From: an uncultured Bacilli bacterium
GTDB taxonomy: Bacteria > Bacillota_I > Bacilli_A > RF39 > UBA660
Assembly (NCBI GenBank): GCA_947623645.1
Contig: CANQHK010000003.1
Location: 1 to 31,943 of the forward strand
Length of the DNA: 31,943 nucleotides
Direction of reading: 5' to 3'
A model generated the notes under the pieces. The model saw nothing but the letters and a program-made list of their open reading frames with translations, ran no database searches and was not told the DNA's origin. This document shows positions 1-8,408 of the stretch, one piece after another. The first letter of the stretch is position 1; every line of letters begins with the position of its first letter. Made by a program: the position numbers and the translations under genes.

Positions 1-23
1 GATTTCAAGGCTTTTATAATTTT

Positions 24-73
24 AGAAAAAAAGAAAAGGACTGAATGAATTTATTTTATTTCATTACAGCCCC
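24..73 (-). terminator. Intrinsic terminator after the small membrane-protein pair
   Basis: On the minus strand a long imperfect stem (bases 60-73 pairing with 38-49) is followed by a T-rich tract at 24-37. It lies directly downstream of the 98-residue gene and would end that transcript. Confidence 0.7.
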
Positions 74-76
74 TTT

Positions 77-373
77 TTAATTTCCGAAAGAATAACTATA
101 ATCCATATCTGGGAAGGACACTTCCTTATATTGATACAAATCTTTTTTTTCAACATCCATATTTATAGAACGAATTGATGCAGATACGCGATTCATTTGA
201 TAACTTTGAAAAACCATAAATCCAAGAACTAAAAATAAAAGAAAATACTTTATATATCGAATGCATGAAAAAGAAGATTTTTTTGAATCTAAAATGACAA
301 CTTTTGGAGCATTTAAAATGTCAACGAAATCATCATCTAATATTTCGGTATGGTCCATAAAACTTCGATTCAT
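77..373 (-). CDS. Small single-pass membrane protein, unknown function (98 aa)
   Basis: I do not recognise a family. The 98-residue product has an acidic N-terminal stretch of about 40 residues, one strong hydrophobic segment at about 41-57 (KYFLLFLVLGFMVFQ) and a polar C-terminal tail, so it is probably a bitopic membrane protein. A GGAGG ribosome site lies 7 bases before the ATG. The ATG overlaps the stop of the upstream gene by 4 bases (ATGA), so the two are translationally coupled and probably work together. There is no signal-peptidase site or lipobox. It is the last gene of its operon, with a terminator immediately downstream. Existence as a gene is well supported; function is not. Confidence 0.75.
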   Translation of the reverse strand: MNRSFMDHTEILDDDFVDILNAPKVVILDSKKSSFSCIRYIKYFLLFLVLGFMVFQSYQMNRVSASIRSINMDVEKKDLYQYKEVSFPDMDYSYSFGN

Positions 374-849
374 ACTTTTTCCTCCGCTTTTTCTAAATGA
401 GAATTTGTATACAAATTATAAGTATCTATTGCTTTATTATACTTTTCAATCAATGTTTGGTAATTATTTTTTAGTAGAGTGGCGTTTTCTTGGTAAGAGG
501 TGCATTCATTATTTTGGTAGTCATCGATTTTATTGCAATATTCTTCTAAAGATTGAGCATACTTATCAAATTCTTCCATCTTCTTTTGAATTTCTTTGAT
601 AAGAGAAGAATAAATATCATAATTCGCACCAACATTTTCAATCTTTTGTTCAAAAAATGGTTGCATCTTTACAAAATACCCACGAATTGCTTCCATTTGA
701 CGAACTGTAACCTGGTAAGTTGTGTCAACATTGGAAACCATATTTTGAAGATACTCACGATTTTTGAATGCACTACGTTTCTCTTGATAAGTAAGAAAAA
801 ATAAGAAGATAACTGCTATGACGGGAAGAATTATTAATATTTTCTTCAT
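370..849 (-). CDS. Membrane-anchored coiled-coil protein, unknown function (159 aa)
   Basis: The N-terminus (MKKILIILPVIAVIFLFFLT) is an uncleaved signal-anchor. The rest is polar and helical, rich in Lys, Glu, Gln and Tyr, with coiled-coil character, and is predicted to lie outside the membrane. The start is set at the ATG at 849 because AGGTGA lies 5 bases upstream; an in-frame GTG at 858 would sit inside that ribosome site. The 3' end overlaps the next gene by 4 bases. The general shape (N-terminal anchor plus long helices) resembles LemA-like or septum-associated coiled-coil proteins, but I see no diagnostic motif and do not assign a family. Confidence 0.75.
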   Translation of the reverse strand: MKKILIILPVIAVIFLFFLTYQEKRSAFKNREYLQNMVSNVDTTYQVTVRQMEAIRGYFVKMQPFFEQKIENVGANYDIYSSLIKEIQKKMEEFDKYAQSLEEYCNKIDDYQNNECTSYQENATLLKNNYQTLIEKYNKAIDTYNLYTNSHLEKAEEKV

Positions 850-888
850 AGACTTCACCTACTATTATCATTATAAAATAAAATTTCT

Positions 889-918
889 CAAAAAAAAAGA
901 AAAGTTGAAAGAAACAAC
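889..918 (-). terminator. Weak intrinsic terminator after the PTPS-related gene
   Basis: On the minus strand a five-pair stem GGTTG/CAACT with a 7-base loop is followed by TTTTCTTTTTTTTT, just downstream of the stop codon at 931. The stem is short, so its efficiency is uncertain. Confidence 0.45.
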
Positions 919-930
919 CGAAGATTGACA

Positions 931-2574
931 TTAAACTTTACATACTTTTTTTTGAAAACGGAATTTTAGAAGGAAATAAAGTCCTACCAAAAGAAGGAAT
1001 AAAATTCGAACTATCCTTACAATTTTATACAAAGGCGTACCTACATATTGGAGTACATATTTTCCGTCTTTTGAAATTTTACTACATAAAAGACCATTTT
1101 TGCAGGCATAAAGATGAACTTTTTGACCTTCCTCGTCTTTCAATTGATATCCTTTATAATAAATTTTAGGAAATTCAATTTCCAAATCTTTTGCATTCGA
1201 AACTTGAAATAAAACTCGCTCGAAAGTACTTCCTGAAAGCATTTTGATGTTCGCACTTCCAAATACTACGTCAATATTTTCTTTCTTTTTGTAGTACTCC
1301 TCATTTTCTAAATAAGCAACTGGATAATATTCCGAAATATTTCCAAGACCATTTTCTAAAGAAATGAAATTATAATCAAAATGATAGGCGCGCATAAAGA
1401 GAATATAAATAAGAGGAAGTGTAAAAAGAAAAACAAGCGAAGTTTCAATTATATACCATTTAACTGGAATCTGTTTAAAACCACTAGGAAGAATTAATGC
1501 AACAAACATAGAAAAAATCAAAAGTAAACGCCAAGGAAACTGAATATTATAAAGGGCAGATGGTAAAATTTGCCATACTGGTTTAAATACTATAAAAAAC
1601 AAAATTAAAAAGGCTAAAACAGAAAACGTAAGAATTTGTATGTTTTTTTCAACAAATGCCCGATAAACACTATAAAATAATCCAATCAAAACAGGAAGTG
1701 AAATGTAAAATGGTATATTCCAATCATAATTAACGCTTGGAATGAGAAGATCTCGAAGCGTTAAAATTTGGCTTTGGATTAGTCCTAAAGAAGTAACATA
1801 GCCATCTTGAAAGACTAAGTAAGGAAGAGAATAATGTTCAAAAAATAAAATCATTTGAGGTAGAACCAATATAAGAACTACAAGAGTTGCTTTTAGAAAA
1901 GAAAGAAGTGTTTTTTTATTAAAAAACTTTCGCCCTTGAAAAAGAAGAAAAACTCCCAAAAAGATTGTGAAATATAAAGAAATGAGGTAATGGCTTAGAA
2001 ACAATCCAACATAACCAAGTATAAAGAAAAGAAAAAAACGCTTCTCATGAACAGGTTCTTCAATTAAATCAATCACTCCTAAAAGGATAAGTGGTAAAAA
2101 AATTCCTGAAAAATTTTCATTCAATGCCATTCGAACTGTAATTGTCCCTAGTCGGTAAGGAAAAAGCATATAAACCAAGGAAGATAAAAAGGTATATTTA
2201 GACTTTTTAAATACTCGGTAAGAAAGTAAATACATGCTAAAACCAGATAAAAGAAGAGCAATAACATTAAAAGCGAGAACACCAGAAACAAGTGGAAGAG
2301 AAAAAGTTTTAATAAAAAGAGCATATAGAAAATGAGGCAATGCTGGATAAAAAATATACAGTCCATATCCTAAATTATGAGCAATATTGGGAACAATAAA
2401 GGAAGGAATAAGATGTGGCATAGAAAGTAAATTTTTGATATTTGCAATATGAAATCCAAGATCATGTCCCTGAATTGTTGGATCTTGATAAATCAAAGCT
2501 AAAAGTACGGATATAATAAATATTAAACCCATCAAATAAATAGCATTTTTTTTAAGAAAATGAACCACTTTCAA
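931..2574 (-). CDS. Large polytopic membrane protein, 6-pyruvoyl-tetrahydropterin-synthase-related domain family
   Basis: The 547-residue protein has a dozen or so hydrophobic segments. A short N-terminal helix is followed by an extracytoplasmic loop (DPTIQGHDLGFHIANIKNLL) and then alternating helices. The GHDLGFH loop and the IFYPALPHFLYALF segment match bacterial membrane proteins annotated as 'PTPS-related', which resemble GT-C glycosyltransferases and are not pterin enzymes. The acidic His/Asp loop after the first helix is where GT-C enzymes place their catalytic acid. The last 130 residues form a soluble domain (about 400-520) before a final helix. The start is a TTG at 2574 behind AGGTGG. 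With the GtrA and GT2 genes nearby, a role in transferring sugars from a lipid carrier to cell-surface polymers is likely, but this is inference. Confidence 0.72.
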   Translation of the reverse strand: MKVVHFLKKNAIYLMGLIFIISVLLALIYQDPTIQGHDLGFHIANIKNLLSMPHLIPSFIVPNIAHNLGYGLYIFYPALPHFLYALFIKTFSLPLVSGVLAFNVIALLLSGFSMYLLSYRVFKKSKYTFLSSLVYMLFPYRLGTITVRMALNENFSGIFLPLILLGVIDLIEEPVHEKRFFLFFILGYVGLFLSHYLISLYFTIFLGVFLLFQGRKFFNKKTLLSFLKATLVVLILVLPQMILFFEHYSLPYLVFQDGYVTSLGLIQSQILTLRDLLIPSVNYDWNIPFYISLPVLIGLFYSVYRAFVEKNIQILTFSVLAFLILFFIVFKPVWQILPSALYNIQFPWRLLLIFSMFVALILPSGFKQIPVKWYIIETSLVFLFTLPLIYILFMRAYHFDYNFISLENGLGNISEYYPVAYLENEEYYKKKENIDVVFGSANIKMLSGSTFERVLFQVSNAKDLEIEFPKIYYKGYQLKDEEGQKVHLYACKNGLLCSKISKDGKYVLQYVGTPLYKIVRIVRILFLLLVGLYFLLKFRFQKKVCKV

Positions 2575-2632
2575 TTTTCTTCACCACCTATTTATAAACT
2601 AAAATTATCGTATCATACCCCCATTAAAATAG

Positions 2633-2657
2633 CAAGAAAAAAGCCACAATTTGTGGC
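2633..2657 (-). terminator. Intrinsic terminator of the serS operon
   Basis: On the minus strand the hairpin GCCACAA-TTGTGGC, directly after the serS stop codon, is followed by TTTTTTCTT. It separates serS from the downstream membrane-protein gene. Confidence 0.8.
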
Positions 2658-3956
2658 CTAATGAATATCTTTTTTAGGAAAAATCTTTTCTATTCCACCC
2701 ATATAAGGTCTTAATGCAACAGGAATGTTAACACTTCCATCGGCGCATAAATTATTTTCAAAGAAAGCAATCAACATTCTAGGTGGAGCAATAACGGTAT
2801 TATTTAATGTATGAACAAGTTCTTTCTCTCCGTTTTCTTTTTTGTAACGAATCGCTAACCTTCTCGCTTGAGCATCCGTTAAGTTAGAACAAGAGCATAC
2901 TTCAAAATATTTCTTTTGTCTTGGACTCCAAGCTTCAATATCACAAGAACGGTATTTTAAATCAGCTAAATCTCCAGAGCAACATACAAGTTTTCGAACC
3001 GGAATATCAAGGCTTCTAAAAAGTTCTACGGAATAATTCCACATTTTATTATACCATTCTTCACTATCTTCTTTTTTACATAGAACGACCATTTCTTGTT
3101 TTTCAAACTGATGGATTCGGTAAATTCCTCTTTCTTCAATTCCATGAGCCCCAACTTCTTTTCGAAAACATGGGGAATAAGAGGTCATTGTAATCGGCAA
3201 ATCACTTTCTTTTAAAATTTGATCTTTAAATTTTGCAATCATAGAATGTTCACTGGTTCCAATTAAATATAAATCTTCCCCTTGAATCTTATACATCATA
3301 TTTTCTTTTTCTTCAAAAGACATAACTCCATCAACGGCATCACTGTGAATCATAAAAGGTGGAATACAATAAGTAAATCCTTTATTAATCATAAAATCTC
3401 TAGCATAAGCAAGAACAGCAGAATGAACCCGAGCAACATCTCCCATTAAATAGTAAAATCCATTTCCACTAACTCGTCCAGCAGCTTCTTTATCCAATCC
3501 ATTAAAACTTGCCATAATATCAGCATGATAAGGGATTTCAAAATCTGGAACAACTGGTTCACCAAAACGAGCTTCTTCAACATTTTTAGAATCATCTTCA
3601 CCAATAGGGACATCATCCGCAATCATATTAGGAATCTTCATCATTTTTTCTTTCAATTCCCTACTAATAGATTCTTCTTTTTCTTCAATGTCCTTTAGTT
3701 GATCATTAATTTCAACTACCTGTTTTTTTCTTTCTTCTGCTTCTTCCCTCTTTCCTTCTCGCATAAGAGTTCCAATTTCGTTACTTACAGAATTTCTTTC
3801 TTGCCGTAAATTATCTCCTTTTACTTTTAAAGTACGATATTCTTCATCTAACTGAATAACTTCTCCAACGAGTGGAAGTTTCTGATCTTGAAATTTCTTT
3901 CGAATATTTTCTTCCACTTTTTCTCTGTTTTCTCTTACAAATTTAATATCTAACAT
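2658..3956 (-). CDS. serS: Seryl-tRNA synthetase
   Basis: This class II synthetase charges tRNA-Ser with serine in the cytoplasm. The 432-residue length is normal for bacterial SerRS. Residues 1 to about 100 form the two-helix coiled-coil arm that grips the long variable arm of tRNA-Ser (LDIKFVRENREKVEENIRKK, then a Lys/Glu-rich antiparallel pair). The catalytic core follows, with the TSEHSM and motif 2 segment FRKEVGAHGIEERGIYR, then the serine-specific EVCSCSNLTDAQARR segment and the C-terminal arginine motif (ALRPYMGG). The ATG overlaps the stop of the DUF1653 gene by 7 bases. Transcription is controlled by the upstream T-box leader whose specifier reads UCU (Ser), and a terminator follows the stop. 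Confidence 0.97.
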   Translation of the reverse strand: MLDIKFVRENREKVEENIRKKFQDQKLPLVGEVIQLDEEYRTLKVKGDNLRQERNSVSNEIGTLMREGKREEAEERKKQVVEINDQLKDIEEKEESISRELKEKMMKIPNMIADDVPIGEDDSKNVEEARFGEPVVPDFEIPYHADIMASFNGLDKEAAGRVSGNGFYYLMGDVARVHSAVLAYARDFMINKGFTYCIPPFMIHSDAVDGVMSFEEKENMMYKIQGEDLYLIGTSEHSMIAKFKDQILKESDLPITMTSYSPCFRKEVGAHGIEERGIYRIHQFEKQEMVVLCKKEDSEEWYNKMWNYSVELFRSLDIPVRKLVCCSGDLADLKYRSCDIEAWSPRQKKYFEVCSCSNLTDAQARRLAIRYKKENGEKELVHTLNNTVIAPPRMLIAFFENNLCADGSVNIPVALRPYMGGIEKIFPKKDIH

Positions 3957-4195
3957 TTTTCTTCCTCCTTTAATTTTATAAATCGATATTTTTGCCCTGT
4001 CTGATTATCTTTTCGCATCGACACGTCTTCATCCGATAAAAAGATGGAAACAGGTCTTACCCAACAATTTCCTTTATGAATATATACAACCATATCTTCT
4101 AAGGTTTCCGAGTGTTTCGCAAGAGCAATAACTTTCATAGTATCTCCCTTAAAGTGTTGCCACATACTTCCAATAGGAATTTCTTCATCTCTCAT
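3950..4195 (-). CDS. DUF1653 family protein
   Basis: This 81-residue protein has the compact beta-rich DUF1653 pattern: WQHFKGDTMKVIALAKHSETLEDMVVYI, in which the 'H-x-K-G...V...A-H-S-E-T...V-Y' residues are the family signature. The family has no established activity. The start is the ATG at 4195, placed behind a perfect GGAGG at 4201-4205. A longer frame from 4246 would begin inside the T-box terminator and can be ignored. The gene overlaps serS by 7 bases, so it is translated with serS and shares its T-box control. It is unusual to see this domain as the leader gene of a serS operon. Confidence 0.85.
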   Translation of the reverse strand: MRDEEIPIGSMWQHFKGDTMKVIALAKHSETLEDMVVYIHKGNCWVRPVSIFLSDEDVSMRKDNQTGQKYRFIKLKEEEKC

Positions 4196-4209
4196 AAAAT
4201 CCTCCAAAA

Positions 4210-4403
4210 ACAAAAAAAGAATGATACGAAAGGAGTGCATAAGCACGGTACCATCCTTACTTTATCTTATTTTGATAACGACCTCACAATCAAAGCCGGG
4301 TATAAAACCATCTAGAAAGTAGATAAACAAGTTCCCTGAATCATTTTCACCAACCATGATTTCTCTAAACATTTTCCTTGTTATTGTCTTTCATCACAGA
4401 TTT
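4210..4403 (-). promoter_or_regulatory. T-box leader, serine-specific (specifier UCU)
   Basis: On the minus strand the leader contains a Stem I (GAAAG/CTTTC and CAAG/CTTG helices flanking an internal loop), the AGAGA motif and a GGTTGGTGA apical element. The 3' side of the internal loop reads TTTATCTA, in which TCT (4321-4323) followed by A is the specifier for serine. Downstream, the conserved T-box sequence AAGGATGGTACCGTGC (4243-4258) forms the 5' side of a terminator hairpin extended by GATA/TATC and followed by TTCTTTTTTT. Uncharged tRNA-Ser should pair with TGGTACC and allow read-through into DUF1653-serS. Confidence 0.92.
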
Positions 4404-4409
4404 GCTATT

Positions 4410-4438
4410 AGTATACCCCAAAATAAAAGAATTTACAA
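4410..4438 (-). promoter_or_regulatory. Sigma-A promoter of the T-box/serS operon
   Basis: The minus strand has TTGTAA (4433-4438), 17 bases, then TATACT (4410-4415). Transcription should begin near 4403, just ahead of Stem I. Confidence 0.8.
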
Positions 4439-4457
4439 GATGTTTCAAAAAAATTCC

Positions 4458-4484
4458 AAAAAAAAATCCACAATTTCTGTGGAT
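4458..4484 (-). terminator. Intrinsic terminator after gtrA-like gene
   Basis: The minus-strand hairpin ATCCACAGAAATTGTGGAT is followed by eight T residues, 2 bases after the stop codon of the GtrA-family gene. Confidence 0.88.
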
Positions 4485-4486
4485 AA

Positions 4487-4894
4487 TTATTTTTCGATAA
4501 ATATTTTTCTAGTAATGAAATTATAAACCATAACGATTGCTGTTGAAAGGACTTTACAAATCATATAGTAAATATGAAAGATATCTGCACCAACATACAT
4601 AACAACTTGATTGATTCCAAGTCCAATCACACTTAAAATAACAAAGATGCTAACTTCTTTTATCGTCTGCTTTTTCTTGACATCAAATACCCAAAAAATA
4701 CTCATTAAATAATTGAATATTAAAGATACAATAAAAGATATAACGGAAGATATTAGATAATAAATGTGAGCATACTCTGTTAAAATATAAAGAACTCCTG
4801 AATCGATTAAAAAAGCGAGTCCTCCAACTACTCCGAAACGAAGAATTTGGATAAACAATTTATTTTTCTTAAGTTTTTCGATTTTCTCTTTCAT
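4487..4894 (-). CDS. GtrA family membrane protein
   Basis: The 135-residue protein has four hydrophobic helices and the GtrA signature region (LRFGVVGGLAFLIDSGVLYIL) at about residues 18-38. GtrA-like proteins are small four-helix membrane proteins usually encoded beside a polyprenol-phosphate glycosyltransferase, and are proposed to flip or present the lipid-linked sugar. The ATG overlaps the stop of the GT2 gene by 4 bases (ATGA), so the two are translationally coupled. It is the last gene of the operon and is followed by a strong terminator. The family call is secure; the substrate cannot be told. Confidence 0.9.
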   Translation of the reverse strand: MKEKIEKLKKNKLFIQILRFGVVGGLAFLIDSGVLYILTEYAHIYYLISSVISFIVSLIFNYLMSIFWVFDVKKKQTIKEVSIFVILSVIGLGINQVVMYVGADIFHIYYMICKVLSTAIVMVYNFITRKIFIEK

Positions 4895-5826
4895 TGTTGC
4901 CTCTTTAGAGAATTCATATAAAGTTCATAAAGTTGCTTATGTTTTTTCGCAATAACCTCTAAAAGAATTCCTGTAATCCATAAAAGTAAAGCAAGAATCA
5001 AACAAATTCCTGAAACAATTAAAGTAGGAAACCTTGGAACTAGACCCGTCTGAAAATATTCAATTACGACAGGTATCCCAAGCCCTAATGATAAGACTAT
5101 GAAAAATAAAGCAAATAGACCAAAGAACCAAAATGGTTTATATTCTTTAAATAATGTAGCAATCATTCTGAGTACTTTAAATCCATCACTGTACGTATTT
5201 AGTTTCGATACACTTCCCTCTGGTCGATCTCGATATTGAACAGGAATTTCTACAAGTTTAAAGTTTTTATCAACAGCATGAATGGTCATCTCTGTTTCAA
5301 TTTCAAACCCTTTGGATAATACAGGAAAACCTTTTACAAAATCATAACTAAAAGCCCGATACCCCGTCATGATGTCCTTAATATGATTATCAAATAAAGT
5401 ATTGATTAAATATCGAACAATTTTGTTTCCAAAATTATGGAAAGGTCTTTTATTTTCCGTAAAATAAGTACTAGATAATCGATCCCCAATAACCATATCT
5501 GCTTTTCCAGATAAAACTAAATCACACATTTCTCTGGCATTTTCTTTCGGATAAGTATCATCCCCATCGATCATTAAGTAACAATCTGCATCAATTTCCC
5601 GAAACATCGTCCGAATTACATTTCCTTTTCCTTGACGATATTCATAGCGAACGATAGCACCCGCTTTTTTGGCAATTTTATCGGTACCATCTTTGGAATT
5701 ATTATCATAAACATAAATATCTGCTTCCGGTAAAACTTCCTGATAATCATGAATAACTTTTTCTATAGTTTTTGCTTCATTATAACAAGGAATTAATACC
5801 GCTATTTTTTGTTCACTTTTTTTCAT
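4891..5826 (-). CDS. Family 2 glycosyltransferase, polyprenol-phosphate sugar transferase type
   Basis: The N-terminal GT-A domain (about 1-215) starts with AVLIPCYNEAKTIEKVI, continues with YVYDNNSKDGTDKIA and has an acidic metal/nucleotide motif MIDGDDTYP at about 86-94. A DIMTGYRAF segment with the acceptor-side GFEIETEM helix is typical of dolichyl/polyprenyl-phosphate mannose or glucose synthases. Two C-terminal membrane helices (about 230-255 and 265-290) tether it. It would move a sugar from a nucleotide donor to undecaprenyl phosphate on the inner face of the membrane. The start ATG sits behind GAGGT. It has its own sigma-A promoter and is coupled to the GtrA gene. Confidence 0.9.
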   Translation of the reverse strand: MKKSEQKIAVLIPCYNEAKTIEKVIHDYQEVLPEADIYVYDNNSKDGTDKIAKKAGAIVRYEYRQGKGNVIRTMFREIDADCYLMIDGDDTYPKENAREMCDLVLSGKADMVIGDRLSSTYFTENKRPFHNFGNKIVRYLINTLFDNHIKDIMTGYRAFSYDFVKGFPVLSKGFEIETEMTIHAVDKNFKLVEIPVQYRDRPEGSVSKLNTYSDGFKVLRMIATLFKEYKPFWFFGLFALFFIVLSLGLGIPVVIEYFQTGLVPRFPTLIVSGICLILALLLWITGILLEVIAKKHKQLYELYMNSLKRQQ

Positions 5827-5845
5827 ATTTTTACCTCACAATTCC

Positions 5846-5873
5846 ATTATACAAAAGTTTTTAAAAATGTCAA
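5846..5873 (-). promoter_or_regulatory. Sigma-A promoter of GT2-gtrA
   Basis: The minus strand has TTGACA (5868-5873), 16 bases, then TATAAT (5846-5851). The -35 box overlaps the last codons of the upstream DUF6020 gene, so the GT2-gtrA pair can be transcribed independently of it. Confidence 0.85.
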
Positions 5874-7666
5874 TCGGCCTTCCCTCTTTTAGCAAGGAGA
5901 ACTCCCACCATAAATGGAAGCGAAAAAACAAATGGTAAAGCATAGCGAAAATACGTATTGGCTGGACCTGCAATGCAAACTAGAATTAAAACAAGAGCTG
6001 GTAAATAAACAGGAAGAAAATCATACCATTTGCGATATAAAACATACCCAACTAAAGTGAAAATTACCCAACAGGAAAAACCAATATTCGATAAAAGCCC
6101 AAGAACAGGAAGTTTTGGATAACTAACAGCAAAACCAGACAACCCTTTTCGAAGAAGAGATAAGGAATTATAATGATAATCAAAACCATCTTCTAATATT
6201 CTTTTATCATAATTGCGATATACATACCAGTTTTGTTTTTCTGGATAGAAAAAGCCATAAACATTATTGATCGTTGCATCAACATACGTTACAGGATGTC
6301 TCCAAAAACAATGAAACCAAACAAGAAAATACTCTTTTAAATCAGTAGAAGTCGTATATTTATTAAAATTATTTTTAACAGGGTCGGCTAATTCAGGGTT
6401 ATACCTTTGAGCAAGATCTTTGTATCCTAAAACTTTATCAATACGATTGATTTCTGAATATGTTAAATCCTCACTGTGATACTTTACATACCTGGCCGTC
6501 TGCTGGAAAGGAATCGATAAAACTTCACGAATGCTACCAGGGGTAATATGGAAGGCTGGAAGAAGAACTTTGGTATAGCAAGTTGAAAGGAAAAGAGTTA
6601 TAAGAAATACAGCAAGAAGTGGTTTAAAGTTCTTATGAGCAACCAAAAGAACAAATGGAAAAGATAAAAGAATCATATGAAGTCCATTGTTTCGAAATAA
6701 AATAACAAGAAGAAATAAACAGACCATCAGAGCACATTGATAAAAAGAATATTTTTTTTCTTTATGGGTGATGATATAGTGAATAAGAATGATATATAAA
6801 AAAGTAAAAGCACCAAATAAGACGTCTTTTACAGCACTCATGGCATAAAGAGGAAACATAGGAACTAAACTATAAATGAGTAAAGTCATGATTCGATAAA
6901 AAGGAGAAACTTTTATTTTTTTCATATACCAAAGTGAGAATGCTAAAACACTGGATAAAATTGTAATTTGTAAAATACTATAAAGAAAAAGTCCGAGATT
7001 ATCCCAACCAAGGGAATGTCCGATTTTTAAACATCCACCCAACAATAAAGTATGAACAACAGGATGATGGTTGGTAAGAACAACATTTTCATCTAACAAA
7101 ACAGAATAATCTGCATATTTTGTCCGAATCCCAAAAAATTGTTTAATTTGAAAACTAGGGTCTGGAGATAAGATAATAGGATAAAAAGCAAGGATGTAGG
7201 GAAGCCAGCAAAGCAAAATAAAAAGCAAACTAAACAAATAGGGATGTTCTTCCATCTTTTGAAAAAATTTTGGTACTTTACGAGAGTTTTTCCCTTTTTC
7301 ATTAAGAAAAGAAAAGACGATACTTAAAAGTGTCCAAAAAAGAATGAAATACCCCACTGCCATAACAAAAGCGAGCAAAAAAAATCCAATATTCTTAAAA
7401 ACTAAAAGTCCGTTCCCTAAATGTAGATAACTATTTCCAAAAATCATAAAAAATGTAAAAAGGGCACTTAAACTATAAATCATTTTACTTTTTAAAAAGT
7501 TTTTACGAGAATAGAAAGAATAAAAGAAAAGCCATAAAAGTGTACTTCCTAAAATTCCAAGTTTTAAAAGATCCTCGATATTTCCTTTGTAAAGAGCATA
7601 ATTATTAAATCCCAACGCAATGGTTGTAAGAGTTGTATAGATTCCAATTTTTATTTTATCTTTCAT
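5870..7666 (-). CDS. DUF6020 family polytopic membrane protein (GT-C-like)
   Basis: This protein of about 598 residues is largely hydrophobic with a dozen or more membrane segments. The stretch YPIILSPDPSFQIKQFFG followed by LTNHHPVVHTLLLGG is characteristic of DUF6020-type proteins: an Asp-bearing extracytoplasmic loop and an 'HHP' motif that resembles the donor loop of GT-C glycosyltransferases. A soluble extracytoplasmic region is present at about 400-500. The ATG at 7666 is chosen because GGGAGG lies 7 bases upstream; the in-frame codons further upstream overlap that site. It lies upstream of the GT2/GtrA pair on the same strand, so a joint role in decorating the envelope with lipid-carried sugars is reasonable. 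There is no direct evidence for a substrate. Confidence 0.8.
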   Translation of the reverse strand: MKDKIKIGIYTTLTTIALGFNNYALYKGNIEDLLKLGILGSTLLWLFFYSFYSRKNFLKSKMIYSLSALFTFFMIFGNSYLHLGNGLLVFKNIGFFLLAFVMAVGYFILFWTLLSIVFSFLNEKGKNSRKVPKFFQKMEEHPYLFSLLFILLCWLPYILAFYPIILSPDPSFQIKQFFGIRTKYADYSVLLDENVVLTNHHPVVHTLLLGGCLKIGHSLGWDNLGLFLYSILQITILSSVLAFSLWYMKKIKVSPFYRIMTLLIYSLVPMFPLYAMSAVKDVLFGAFTFLYIILIHYIITHKEKKYSFYQCALMVCLFLLVILFRNNGLHMILLSFPFVLLVAHKNFKPLLAVFLITLFLSTCYTKVLLPAFHITPGSIREVLSIPFQQTARYVKYHSEDLTYSEINRIDKVLGYKDLAQRYNPELADPVKNNFNKYTTSTDLKEYFLVWFHCFWRHPVTYVDATINNVYGFFYPEKQNWYVYRNYDKRILEDGFDYHYNSLSLLRKGLSGFAVSYPKLPVLGLLSNIGFSCWVIFTLVGYVLYRKWYDFLPVYLPALVLILVCIAGPANTYFRYALPFVFSLPFMVGVLLAKRGKAD

Positions 7667-7687
7667 AGAATCTCCCTCCCATTTCAA

Positions 7688-7696
7688 ATTATATCA
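7688..7696 (-). promoter_or_regulatory. Extended -10 promoter of the DUF6020 gene
   Basis: The minus strand reads TGATATAAT, an extended -10 element 22 bases before the start codon. No good -35 box is present, because that position falls in the upstream terminator. Confidence 0.55.
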
Positions 7697-7700
7697 AAAG

Positions 7701-7728
7701 ATAAAGAAAAAGAGAAGTCTCCTTCTCT
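7701..7728 (-). terminator. Intrinsic terminator after the 171-aa unknown gene
   Basis: The minus-strand hairpin AGAGAAG-GAGA-CTTCTCT is followed by TTTTCTTT, 6 bases after the stop codon. Confidence 0.8.
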
Positions 7729-7733
7729 AATTT

Positions 7734-8249
7734 CTATTCATTAATTCCAAAACAAAGTGCACCTCTCAAAGGACTTTTTAAAACGCTTTTTTGTAATATA
7801 TGCAAAGAATGGAGCAGTCCCTCAAAATTTTCCCCCTCAAATGGTCCCTCGAAATAAAAAACATTGCAAAGAGTGTCCAGATAAAAACTAGAATCGTTGA
7901 TGCTATAAGTATCGTGTGTTCGAAATCTTTCTTGAAATAAATCATCGCAATTTTCTAATAGAGTATCAATATCTTCCTCATAATGTTCTTTGATGTAAGC
8001 TATTTTTTTCATGTAATCAACTTCAGGTAAAATTTGTAAATTGGCAAGTTCTTCTAAAAAAGATGCAAGATGTTCTTTTAAGAAATCGTCGCAGAGTTCA
8101 AGATAAATCATGTTGTCCACTATTTTCATGTCATATAAATTCAAGTCTAAATATTCTCCAAGTTTTTCAAGAGCTAGGTTCATGTCTCCTACTCTTTTTA
8201 AAGTAATTGTCATTTCTCTAACGATGCCACCATTAATATACTTTTCCAT
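7734..8249 (-). CDS. Hypothetical acidic cytoplasmic protein (171 aa)
   Basis: No family is recognised. The protein has no membrane segment or signal peptide and is rich in Leu, Asp and Glu. It appears mixed alpha/beta, with a central segment of acidic helices (KEHYEEDIDTLLENCDDLF) and a C-terminal SPLRGALCFG motif. It starts at an ATG 5 bases after GGAGGT. It is monocistronic, with its own sigma-A promoter upstream and a terminator downstream, so it is expressed alone. An insertion sequence sits just upstream of its promoter and reads the other way. Confidence 0.75.
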   Translation of the reverse strand: MEKYINGGIVREMTITLKRVGDMNLALEKLGEYLDLNLYDMKIVDNMIYLELCDDFLKEHLASFLEELANLQILPEVDYMKKIAYIKEHYEEDIDTLLENCDDLFQERFRTHDTYSINDSSFYLDTLCNVFYFEGPFEGENFEGLLHSLHILQKSVLKSPLRGALCFGINE

Positions 8250-8276
8250 ATTTTACCTCCTTCATTGTTTACTATA

Positions 8277-8305
8277 AGTTTATCATCAAGTTAACTATTT
8301 GTCAA
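8277..8305 (-). promoter_or_regulatory. Sigma-A promoter of the 171-aa gene
   Basis: The minus strand has TTGACA (8300-8305), 17 bases, then TAAACT (8277-8282). Confidence 0.7.
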
Positions 8306-8388
8306 TTGTTTTTTTAAAATTTTATGATTAATTTATGATAATGTCTTAAGTATTAGTATTGGATTATGTCTCAAAACGAATATAATAT

Positions 8389-8407
8389 ATGTCACGTGAG
8401 GTGACAT
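8389..8407 (+). promoter_or_regulatory. Hairpin sequestering the transposase ribosome site
   Basis: A perfect stem ATGTCAC-GTGAG-GTGACAT forms just before the start codon at 8409, and its 3' half contains the Shine-Dalgarno sequence GAGGTGA (8398-8404). In a read-through transcript the stem would hide the ribosome site. This is a known way for insertion sequences to limit transposase made from outside promoters. Confidence 0.6.
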
Positions 8408-8408
8408 A

